From Anaeramoeba flamelloides (Eukaryota > Metamonada > Anaeramoebidae): a DNA stretch of 64,000 nt. Positions 23,401 through 34,151 of the stretch are shown piece by piece. Within the stretch, counting starts at the first letter, position 1. Each line of letters begins with the position of its first letter. The position numbers and the translations under genes were made by a program. Under the pieces are notes generated by a model. That model made no database searches, had not been told where the DNA came from, and saw only the letters and a list, made by a program, of their open reading frames with translations. Location of the stretch: positions 496,001 through 560,000 of the forward strand of contig JANTQA010000011.1 of the NCBI GenBank assembly GCA_027625915.1. The letters run 5' to 3'.

Positions 23401-25853
23401 GTATATTGTTAGATTTTTTAAAAAGAAAAACTCAAAAAATAATTGGGTGGTATCCAATCATGTGATCTAACAATAATTGTTAATGAAATTTCAATAAATT
23501 TAACAATACATTTTTTTATTATTTTAAATCCTAAAATTTTATCTTAGAAAAGTAAATCATTATGAAACTTCTTCTAATAACTTTTTCTAAATTCAATTTT
23601 CAGTCTAGACACTCTTTGTTTTAGAGGACTATAATTTTGGTTAAATCAAAATTCTCTATTTCACTAGTTAAGTATTGTGTAACACTTAATCACTTATAGA
23701 TAAATCATCACTTCAAATTTTTGAAAACAGTAGGATTTATTTTGATTTTATAATTATTTAATTTTTTTTTTATGTTAAAATTAAATTATCTTTAATTGTT
23801 AATATTTCAATTTGTATAGTGTCTAATTTAGAATTTCTTTTTAGATTTTATTTGTAAAAAATTTTTTTTAAAAAAAAATGGATTATTTATCTGCTCAAAA
23901 TTTTGAATATAAGTTTATATTGTTCTATAAATATATTTATATATCATATTAATAATCAGAATTAAATTATAATGTATCTTGAGAAAAACAACTATTAAAT
24001 AGAGATTATATTTAGATACATTTTATTATTAGTAAAATGAAAAAAAAAACAAAAACAAATGATAAAAAATTAATAGTTACATTTCCATCATAAGGATCAA
24101 CAGTTTCATATCTACTAACCTCATCTTGATTAATTTGTGTTAAATTTTTTGATTTTCGAAAATATTCACTAAATGGTATAAAATCTATCATTTCAACACC
24201 ATCTTCAAGTGTGTAAAATAATGTTGTATTGACACTATCTTCGAAATCTAATGTGTAACTTGTTTCTGACCATGTGCTCGCCCAAAAATGGGTTTTATTT
24301 GAAAAAAACAATATAGGATTTCTATCGGATGCTTCATCTGAACCCATTGGATCATTCTCATCACTATCATCATATGTCCCAACAGCATCAACTCCTTTCA
24401 CTATAATATCACTATCTATCTTTAATCTATTATAAAAATAATATATAATAAAGACCAAAAAATAAAGTATCAAAAAAAAAAAAAAAAGTAAATCCAGTAA
24501 TTATAATTTTAAAATAAATTATAAAGTGATCATTTTCAAATAAAGTTTTTTAGAATTTTTTTATAAAAGTCGACTTATCAAAATGTTCAATCTTTTATAT
24601 TTTCTAGCCTTTTCATTTTTTAAAAAAGATATACCGATTGTACATGTTATTTACTTTTTAAATTTTGTATACATACAAATTTGATGAAATTGCTAATAGT
24701 GGCTTAAAAACATTATTTTTTATTATTTTTGATATAAAATGTTTGTAAATTAACAAAAAATACTAATAATAAATAAATAAAATAATGGAAAAAATGAAAT
24801 ATTTCTAATTTTTGATTTAAATTTCTTGATCATAAAACTGGGTAGATTATATATATTATATTCTGTGAAATGATGATAATAAAAAAGGTTAATTGTTTGG
24901 TATTGCTTTTTAATTTTATTAAAATTTCGAAGTATCATCTACAAAAACACGTTTATCAAAAGTTTTCTAAATCTAATAAAAATTTGAAAATACTAATCTT
25001 CAAAATTGTTAATAAATAATAATAATAGTGTGAATACTTTTAAAAAAACATTTGATTTCCACATTGTTAAAATAGAGAAAAAAATTTTTTATTAATTTTT
25101 CGGGAATGAGTTTCTTAAAATCAATAATAAATTGATTAATGGTGAAAGTCAGGTAAAGGGGTTATATAATGATTTTTTTTTTTTATCAAGATATTTTGCA
25201 AAAAAATCTCAAAGTTTTTATTGATAAATGCAGTCAGTTTCACTTTTAATACACAACCTTTCAGCAAAATTTAAGACACAAAAGTTGGAATTTTAATTTT
25301 CACAAAGTAATATCTTAGAATCCTAATTTTGTGCTTTAATTTGGGATTTTTATTGTACCTTGATTTTCATTGAAATTTTGTTTCTTAAAAGCGGAACTAA
25401 CTGTAATTCTTATTTATCAGGTTCTACTAACTCTTTTAAAAATAAAGTATTTGATTTATTCTAACAATCTTCTTGAAGGATCTTGATGAAACAGAAATTA
25501 TGAGAATATAAGTTCAATGATATAGTTCTTCAAAGTTTTAAATCCTCATTTGAATTATTATTAACTATTTAAAAAATACTGGTTTTTTTGATCATTTTTA
25601 CTAAGTGTCTCAATTAAATCTTACAAATATTATAAAAAAAAAAAAAAATGATATATATTTTTTTAAGGTGCTCATTAGATTTCAAAAAAGTTATTTCAAT
25701 AAAAAAATTAATTGATCCGAATTTTCCTTTTTTTGTTAATATTCTTTTCTTTGCTTTTAGATTTGATTTTGGTGATATTTTCAAAAATGTCTTGTCTTGT
25801 ACAACTTTCAATGATTCTCTTATTTTGTAATCACTCAAGTTTAAAATTGGTGG

Positions 25854-25896
<43 letters not shown>

Positions 25897-27272
25897 GGGG
25901 GGTGCAAAAGAGGATTAAGAGTGGGTACTTTAGAATTGTGAAGAAAAATTCTCTTTTGCAAATCTCCGAACAACAATCTCATTTAAAAAAAAAATAATAA
26001 TAAAAAGAATAAAAATAAAAATATGTTTACGTGATAGTCATTTTGAGTGCAGGTTCTTGATCGTTGTCCTCGAAAAATTCATAAAAATCTATTTTTTTAA
26101 TGTCACGAGTATCTTTATAATAAATACCAAAAAATTTTGTTGAACTGTCTCCATCTGGTCCCACAATTACTGGGATAAGTTGAAAGATTGTTCCAGAAAT
26201 TGTAAGATTGACTTTTTAAAAGTAATAGAATAATTTTTTGAAGAAAAAAGATAAAAAGGAAAAAAAAAAAAAAAAAAGTGGGTTAAAAAAAATATTTCTA
26301 CACAAATCAAAGTTTTATTGAAAAAAAAATTACAATTTGCTTCTTCCTGATAATATCCAGAAATATCGGCATAATGAAATCTGACAGTATCATCTTTAGC
26401 AAGTCCCCAAACCATTGTTTTGGTTGTGAAATTTAATTTTAGTGCTTCGATGATATCGACCTGATTACCTTCCCCAAAGGGATAAGTTCGAAGTTTTTCG
26501 AGATCTAAATTAAGATCAGTAACTGTAACCATACCATCATAATAGTGCGTAGCATAATAATTCTTTGGATCTGCTGGTTCGTTATATTTGAGGCCTACAC
26601 CAAAAGTGTAACTATCAACATCTGGGTTTTTGAAAAAGTATAAATAAAAAATTAATGGTAATTTATTGTTAAATCAGTTTGTTACATGATTATTTGAAAA
26701 AAAACCAAGAAATTTAATAATAAAAAAAATATTTAGGGAAATTTAATTAGAAATCAGATTAGTTGCATTTTGGTTGAAAATCAAAAAAAAAAATTATTCA
26801 TTACTGGAGTGGTCAACAAAAATAAAAGAAATATAATATAAAAAGAACACAATTGTTTGACCAAAAAAGCTAGTAAAAAACAGAAGAAGAATTGAAAAAT
26901 CAAAAACACTAATTTAAAATTTTGTTTTTGTTTGGAATCAAAATTAAAATAGTGTGTAGAAAAATAAAAAAATTTACAATTGCAATCGTCATACCAATCC
27001 AAAGAGTCCCCTGTTGGGGTGCAGGAATCTATTATCGCACTTTTATCCTGCCTGATGTTTTTATTTGAAACATTTTGAGGCACAAAAATAACATTTTTAT
27101 AAGGACACCAAGAGGGATATTCATCTGGATCATTATCAACACAGACTTCTTTGTCATACTCGTGTATGAGAAAATATCTTGCCTTTTCGTTCTCGTTATC
27201 TGCTGCTGCTAATCGAAACAAAAAGAAACTTAAAATCACAAAGAGAAAGTAATAATTTTGTGATATTTTCAT
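17497..27272 (-). CDS. ABCG-type transporter with Cys-rich ectodomain (6 exons)
   Basis: Minus-strand exons 27272-26978, 26621-26334, 26211-26031, 24426-24081, 21343-20927 and 20790-17497 join in phases 1,1,2,0,0 to 1,606 residues. Order: signal peptide (about 1-24), a roughly 500-residue acidic extracellular region, a cysteine-rich stretch (about 590-865; repeated CPAGYYC, CPEGYYC, GCC2/GCC3-like), one membrane segment (about 870-892), the nucleotide-binding domain with Walker A GPSGAGKTT (about 985), signature VSGGQRKR (about 1091), Walker B AIFLDEPTSGLD and H-loop VIHQP, an acidic linker rich in Ser/Asp, then a C-terminal ABC2 membrane domain. This NBD-before-TMD order with Cys-rich head matches plant ABCG24/26/28-like half-transporters, which act as dimers on lipid-like substrates; the substrate here is unknown. 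Introns are 356, 122, 1,604, 2,737 and 136 nt; the two long ones hold repeats. Exon 6 is the best-conserved; the N-terminal exons are assigned by phase and continuity. Confidence 0.93.
21344..24080 (-). other. Large intron 4 of the ABCG gene
   Basis: A 2,737-nt intron (minus strand GTAACT donor at 24080, AATAG acceptor at 21344). It holds a SINE-like element at about 21575-21700 (A-tail as plus-strand T-run; arms GAATTTAAAAGAATTGAG and TCAATTCTTTAGAATT) and, at about 23240-23510, a diverged copy of the dispersed repeat seen at 55165-55490. The rest is AT-rich without recognisable genes. Confidence 0.6.
25231..25403. mobile_element. 173-bp MITE, family D (copy 1), ABCG intron 3
   Basis: Ends CAGTCAGTTTCACTTTTAA and, on the other strand, CAGTTAGTTCCGCTTTTAAG form terminal inverted repeats; inside, ATTTAAGACACAAAAG is mirrored by CTTTAATTTGGGATTT. 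A second copy is at 32054-32250 and a partial one at 48895-49062. The CAGT start resembles Tc1/mariner-type termini, but no transposase is present. Confidence 0.72.
25857..25902 (+). repeat. T39-G7 homopolymer tract
   Basis: Thirty-nine T (25857-25895) are followed at once by seven G (25896-25902), in intron 3 of the ABCG gene. On the gene's strand this is C7A39. Could be an A-tail of a retroposed fragment or simple replication slippage; length may be affected by sequencing error. Confidence 0.8.
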
Positions 27273-28885
27273 TTATTAATTCTATCGTCAAAATTTGAAT
27301 CTTTTCAAATATAAGTTTGATTTTAATTTCAAAAAAAGAAAGGTGATTGATGTTTGAAGAAAAAAAATGGATTAAAAAAAATTCAATAATATTGAAACAA
27401 ATCAATTAAAAAATAAACAAAAAAAAAATGAGAGGTGAAACTCAATTTCATACAAGAAATTTATTATACCTTTTTATTTTAGAACTTATTTTCAAAGACT
27501 ATTGGGGAATTGAGGCTCATTTCCAGAAGTTAATTAATTGAAATGAGTTGTCTTTTGAAAATAGCAAAATTTCCAAGTTCATAAAATTTTGAAAAAACCA
27601 ACACTTTTGTACATACTTGGCATTGATGTCTATTGACAAAATCAACTTTTCTTCATTTATAAAGAATCAATGCTTTATATATTTGAATCAGTCTACTCAT
27701 TTTGAACCGTTTTTATATATTTTAATCTGTCCCATTCCAATATTGCATTTTTTTATTTACAAATACCAAAAGAAATTCCAAAAACCCAAAAGATTTATCA
27801 AAAATTATAATTTTTTACAACGAGATTTTCATAAAGCCAGTTAAGATTGTGAAATTTTGAGATTTCTCAACACAAACACCAATTTAAATTATTGTTTTAT
27901 ATAAATTTTTAACATAAATTTAGAATATCTTTGTCATCATAAAAAAAATAATAAAAATTGTCTGATTTGTTTCTGATAGCAAAAAACTTATCTTTCAATT
28001 ACAAACAGTACTTTAAAAAAGTTAAGAAATGAATTTATTTTGAAAGAAATTGATCTTTCTGAAATGATTTTGGAATATTCATAAAAGAGCTTTTTTTGCT
28101 TTGTTTCTTTAAGATTAGAATAGAATTTCCTCCAACTTATGGTTGTTTTCCACTTTCTTTTCTTTTTTGGAGTCTGGTAATCATATTTCAGAAATAAAGG
28201 TATAAAAAAGTCACAAATTATGAAAAAATTTTCAATTCCCTTAAAGAATTTAACTCTCAATACAGAATTTTTTTATCCTAACACCTTAATTTTGAATTTG
28301 GTTGGTAATCTTTGTTCTTGTTGTAAATCATATTTAGTGTTATATTTTTAAATGAACATTTTGCCTGACCTCAAGATCATAAAGTGTTATTATTCTGAAG
28401 TTAGTCCTTTGGTATTTGTGTTCTTTTTGATAATCGGTTTTTCTTTTAAAGATAGAATTGAATTTTTTTACTATTTAGTATACCTGTTCGAGTAAACTTG
28501 TGTGTGTTGTAGGAAAACATTACTATTCTCAAAATATTTTGACAAAAACCTTTTCTTTCATGACTAAAAAATTCCAAAAAAATTTTTCCTTCAATTTTCC
28601 AAAAACTTTCTTTTCTAAATTTAACAATTTGTATAAACTTTTAACATAAAAATCTTAAAGTTTAAAAGCATGTTAAAAATTGTTACAATAAAAACAGAAC
28701 GAATATTTGCAAAATTTTATGCATTTATTCCTATTAGTCGAAGGTAAGAGAGTTTTTTAAAATCTCAAAACCTTAAATTTATCATTTATCAAGTTATTTC
28801 TCATAATTAGCTTTTTTTTTTTTCAGAAAGATCGAGAAAATTGCTATAAAGGATTATTCTCTCTTAGATATTTTCTTCTGAAAGA

Positions 28886-29597
28886 AAATAAACTATTTTT
28901 CAAACAAAAGGGCACACCTCTCAAATCATCAATACCATTGAATTTAATTGTTAATAAGATAATTACTTATTGGTTATTTTCATTTTAATTATTCATTTTT
29001 TCATTTTTTTGGTTTTTTTATTTAATGGATATTGAACAGTTGGAAAATGAAAAAGCAAGATAAGAAGAAACCAATTTGGAGATAATCTACCTGTGTATAA
29101 ATGGAAACAGTTTAAGTTTGATTTCGAATGAGCTAGAAATAGGAATTAAGAAAGACCATTTTTGGATTGATGGATGGAACAAAGAAAAGAGAAATAAAGA
29201 AAAAACATTCCAACAAAATACCAGATGAATTGCGGCTTTATATTGAATATGAGACTTTAAAGAACAAAAATTTGACGTGTAAAGAATTATCAATAAAATG
29301 TTGAGAACTTTTTCCCAATTCGCCTTGTTCAAAGGTTTTTATTCGTTTTATAATTTTTTTCATTACAATTTACAAAACGAGATTTCTCATTTCAAATAAA
29401 AGGGCACACCAATTTTTAAAATATTGAATTTTAATTTTTATTGTTTTGTTTTAATGAGTTTTAAAGATTCGTTTGAGTGTTTTTTTATGTTTTAAAGAGT
29501 TTCTTAGATTTTAGAATGATACTACAATTAATTTGATTCATTTATGAATAATTCTGGAAAATTTTTTGTGCCCTTTTTATTTGAAAAAGAGTTTATT
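28886..29597. mobile_element. TIR element(s) related to family A
   Basis: Left end AATAAACTATTTTTCAAACA AAAGGGCACACC at 28888; right end, on the minus strand from 29597, AATAAACTCTTTTTCAAATA AAAAGGGCACA. A second left-type end (TCATTTCAAATAAAAGGGCA) at 29388 faces the same right end, so a 210-bp element may abut or lie inside the 710-bp one. No coding content supported; the frame at 29087-29332 is not convincing. Confidence 0.6.
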
Positions 29598-29949
29598 CTA
29601 CTTGTTTTTTGCAAGACACTATTGAATGTGATAAAAAAACCCTTTGTTTGCTTTAAAGAAATGAATTGAATATATTCACAAGAAGATAATCGTTTTCAAG
29701 ATCATCATTTTCTTCGACCCATGTTCGTTTTTCACCGACTCTGAGAAATACTAGTGTTATTTGTTAATAAAATCCATCGGTTTAAATTCATAGATAAATC
29801 GGAGTAAGAAAAAAATTCTTCTCAAAAAGAAAAAACTCTATTTTTATTAATCATCATTTAAGATTTTATTCTTAAAAAGGTACTTTAACAACCATCTTTA
29901 AACATTTTTATCAAATAGAATCGGTTTCATTATATGTAATCATTTAAAC

Positions 29950-31760
29950 AGTGAAGATCTGATCATAACAATCATTTTTTGCTATACAAGCTAATTGAAA
30001 AAAGTTGGGAATTTATTTACAAATTTCAATTTGGCTTTACAGAAAAAATATGAGACTTGAATTGTAGTCTTGCATTTCTTATATCACTTATAATAAAATC
30101 AAATCATATAATGAAAATGGAAATTATAAAAAATATATTATAATGACTGATATAGCTAAATGCTTTAACTGAATCAATTTTAAAATAATTAGAAAAACAA
30201 TAAAAAAAATTATTTGAAATAAAATTATTCAAAAATTTTTATTAAAATATTAAAAAGAAGAAGGATTTGGTATATTCCAAGGAGACTCATTTTCTCCCAA
30301 TTTGTTTGCTCTAATTTCACATTTTCTTCTATTGGAAATCATACCATTAACAGATCAATGCCAAATGTTTCCAGATGATTTAATTTTAATTATAATATGA
30401 AATAAAAATTAAATCAGAAATTAAATTCGATATATGAAATTATTATCCAATTTGTGTTACAACTTAATAAAAGTATAAAATGGTTTTATCAAAAGATTTT
30501 TAAAAAAACAAATCTTTTGGTATTTATTTAGATAAAAATCTCACTTACTGATAAATTCAAATAAATATAATAAAATATTTCCTTCAATTTCCCATTTTTG
30601 TAAGCAATTAACACAACTTTTAAAATAACTCAAGAGAATGAATTTTTTAGAAGTCAAACCAATTTTAAAAAGTTTCGAAGCTTTTAAACCAATAAAATGC
30701 TCAATTCAAAGCGAGTGTAAAAAATTTATAAAATAGAAGATGAAATAAAAATTTTCAGTTATTTATTTGAATTTATCAGTAAAATCTATAATTTTAAAAA
30801 AATCAAAAGAGATTTTTAATAGCTCTAAACAATTATTTAACATCAATTCTCTGAACAATAACTTAGAAATTAGATTTTTTTAATCTTATATATTAAGCCA
30901 ATTAACATATGGATTCGAAATTTTGAATTGTGAAATAAAAAAAATAAATTATTTAAATTCTAGGATTAATTCGTGTATTCTGTAATATGCAAAATCAACA
31001 GAAATAAACCAATCTTTTTTTACAAAACAGAATTGAAAATTGAAAATACAGTAATTTCGGTTAATAAAAAAAATCCAAATTCAAAAAAAAAAAATAAAAA
31101 ATTTATCTCTTCCTAATTTTGAAAGAATAATAAATTTTAATCAACGTACAAACAATAAAATCTATTGGATTGAAAAAGATTTAATTGGATTGAAAAAGGA
31201 AATTTATATAAATACATATAATGAATTATTGAATTCCAAGAGCCGGGAATGTAGTTAGTTTTTTTTTTAATTCGAGTATTTAAAAAAACCTAGGCACTCT
31301 ACATCACTCTACGACACTTGAAGATACCCAATAAAAATATTTCCCAATAATAAAATATCAAAACTCTTTTTTTAAAACACAAAAATATTTAAGTTATCCA
31401 TCAAGCTCAACAATCCTAAAATTCGGGATCATTACTAATTACCTAAATAGATGTCTATGTAAAAGATAAAAACTCAAATCAATTTTGTCATCTATGTTTA
31501 AAACATGAAAAGAAAGAAATAATAGAAAATATTGATCCTTTTTTTTTATGTGTTTATCCTTCTTATGCAATAAAATAGATGAATTTTTCTCAATAAATAA
31601 AAAGATTTACATCTTAATAAATTGATTTAAAACTGTGATAGTTTGAAATTGTTTTCATTGATTAAAAATCATGAAATCTATGATTTTACGCTTAAATGAC
31701 TGAAAGGAGATTTAAGCCTCAGGGTGACAAGAGTTTTGTTTACACTTCTTATATAATAAA
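29950..31760 (+). mobile_element. Degenerate LINE (non-LTR retrotransposon), plus strand
   Basis: Reverse-transcriptase fingerprints remain in order: TDIAKCFN near 30151 (palm motif A), GIFQGDSFSPNLFALISHF at about 30267 (motif B), and QMFPDDLILI at about 30365 (catalytic FADD box changed to FPDD), then a C-terminal zinc-knuckle FCHLCLKHEKKEIIENID near 31485. The 3' end, TACACTTCTTATATAATAAA at about 31741, matches the end of the LINE at 56168-57400. The frame is broken by many stops and the 5' portion (endonuclease) is not recognisable, so the copy is inactive and 5'-truncated. A SINE-like block at 31265-31325 appears to have inserted into it. Confidence 0.8.
31265..31325 (-). repeat. SINE-like fragment within the LINE
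   Basis: On the minus strand: CTTCAAGTGTCGTAGAGTGA then TGTAGAGTGCCTAGGTTTTT, matching the 5' block of the element at 16545. Only this terminal part is recognisable. Confidence 0.5.
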
Positions 31761-32053
31761 CTATAAAAATCATTTTTTGTGTCTTTTTTAATTAAAAAAT
31801 CTGAAGAAATTTTTAGATACATAAACTTGAACACCTTTTTAAGGAGCATGAAAATGAAAAAGAAAAATTATCGTGTTTTTCTTGATTTTAAAAAATGATG
31901 TTCATTTCTAACAATCTCAACAATTAACCAAAACTTTAAAAAATCACACTGGTATACGAATTATAAATGGGGAAAAAATCCACTTCCTTTTCAATATTTT
32001 TCTTTTCTAAATTGAGTTTTCAAATAATTAGGTTGCAATTTGTAATTGAGATA

Positions 32054-32250
32054 CAGTCAGTTCCACTTTAAGGTACAAAATTTCAACAAAATCTAAGACA
32101 CAAAAAAATCTTAAATTAAGGCACAAAATTTATAATTTTTTTTTTTTACAAATTATTTTCCTTGAATCTGAATTTTGTGCCTTAATTTGAGTTTTTTTTT
32201 TGAGCCTAAAATTTCGTTGAAAGTTTGTGCCTTAAAAGAGGGACTGATTA
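32054..32250. mobile_element. MITE family D (copy 2)
   Basis: Left arm CAGTCAGTTCCACTTTAAGG, TACAAAATTTCAACAAAATC, and TTAAGGCACAAAATTT; the right arm on the minus strand reads CAGTCCCTCTTTTAAGGCAC, AAACTTTCAACGAAATTTTA and TTAAGGCACAAAATTC. Arms of about 75 bp each leave only a short AT-rich spacer, so the whole can fold into one hairpin. TA dinucleotides flank it. Confidence 0.75.
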
Positions 32251-34151
32251 TATGCACATGAAAAAGGAAATTGGAAATGGAAGTGAAAAATGCTCCAATT
32301 TAGAATCCAAAAACCAGTATTGTATAAATTTTTGATGAAAGCACACATAAAAGTAAAAAAGGAAAGTGAGTTAAAAAATCAATACTATTTGTACAGAGAA
32401 TTGTGATTTTACAATTCTCTATTTTTGACTTTTTGTTTATTTTTTCTTTAAAGTTACATACGACTATTACTTTTAAACTCAATATTTCTTATGAACTTTG
32501 GACTTTTAGGTTACTTGAAATTGTTTAATAGTCTTCATGTATCATAATAATTCTTATAAAAGATTGTAGTTTTCTCATATTTTTTGTTGTTTGGTGTTTG
32601 TATTGATTCTTTTTGTTTTTTTCTTGGATTATATTCTTTGGTTCTTTTGGTTATTGTCTTGGATTCTAGTTTCCAACAACCCTTTCAAGAATAATATTTA
32701 CTCTATTTTAAATTTTTTGAACATAAATACCTATTACCAAACATACAAAATATTTGACTTATTTTGGTAAGTAATTTTTTTTTATTTGTATCATTTCTTT
32801 TAAAAAACTAATTGCTTGTTTTAACACTAATTGGGTGGCGTTATGTTGGATAGTTTTGTATACATTTGTATTAAACGATCTAAACGAAAATATAAATTTG
32901 GAATAATTAGGCAAATTTTTTTATATATAGAAAAATTTTTTTCTTGAAAGAAAAATTATTTTTTTTTTACAAAATTGGGATTTTGAATAATTTTCAATAT
33001 CAAATACTTTGCCACACTTTTAGTTGAATTTTAATTTTCAAACAAGAAAATAAAACAGAATAATTCCAAAATTCTTATCATTTTTCTCAATTTTAACTTC
33101 TTAGATGAAAACGGCAAACACTCTTAACTTCTTTCACATATCAAAAATAAATAATATCAACTCCTTAACAATGTTAAAAGCTTTTTCATTTTCACTTTAA
33201 TTGAAATTTTCCCAAAAAGTTCATTTATTCTCAACCTTCTTTTTCGTTTTTCTTTACCATTATATACAAATTTCGTCAAAATATCTTATCTTTTCCTTCT
33301 TTGATCTAACTGAAAAAATATTTATGAAAATTTAAAACTACCAAACTATGATAAAACAACATAATATTTTGAATTTTAAAAGTATACATATCCAGAAAAT
33401 TTAGAATCCAAATAATTTTACAAATTACCAAGAAATTCGATTTATCTCCTTAGATTTAATTCTGATCCTCTTGCTTTCCTATTACTCAGACAATTAAAAC
33501 ACCTTAATTCATTATTATATTCAAAAAGAAGAAAAGCAAAATCACAACTTATTTTTGACAAAACTTTTTATTTCAATAATTTTTCAAAAAAAATTCTCAT
33601 TTTTTTCAATCAATTTATTTTTATTATTTTTCAAAGAAATATTTTTTTAAATTTTGAATTTAGAGCTGACACTAGAATTGTTTGGGATGAACTAATTTTC
33701 ACCTGTCTCTCTTTTTTTTAGGATTGGGTTTTTTTGTTCTATTTATTAGTTTTGAGCGCATTCTGAATTTTTTATAAAGAAAAAATTTAAATTTATTTTT
33801 GTTTTATCTGAAAAAAGAACTTATTTGTGGCTATAGTTCTATGATTTGTACTGATAGGTGTTTTTGTAAACTGAGGACATCCAAATGAATACACTATTGA
33901 TTTAATAATTTCAAGATAAAAAATGGAAATTATTCCCATAACAAATAAAAACTTGGATATTTCTATTTGAATTTTAATTGAGAAATAATTTTCAAATTAA
34001 TAGAAATTTTGTGTTAATTAAGACTTTGAAATGAGGCTTGCCTTGAAATATTTTGGTAGCACAGATCTAGATTAATAAACAATAATTTCAATTTTAAAAA
34101 ATTCATTTTTTAAATGTTGATCCATTTTACCTAATTCCATTTTTATTTCGA

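Larger units (their letters stand above)
27273..34151. other. Intergenic between divergent ABCG gene and unknown 8-exon gene
   Basis: A 6.9-kb region with both genes' promoters at its edges. It contains a TIR element pair at 28886-29597, a degenerate LINE at about 29950-31760, a SINE-like fragment at 31265-31325 inside that LINE interval, and a MITE at 32054-32250. The remaining parts (27273-28880 and 32260-34150) are AT-rich with a few arm-like words of repeat family C near 31972 and 32262; I see no gene in them. Confidence 0.55.

Noticed and set aside
28160-28300. Search for tRNA-like or Pol III box motifs in SINE-like elements and intergenic DNA
   Set aside because: No convincing A-box/B-box pair or cloverleaf was found here or in the elements at 2525, 16545 or 58165, so no tRNA origin is claimed.
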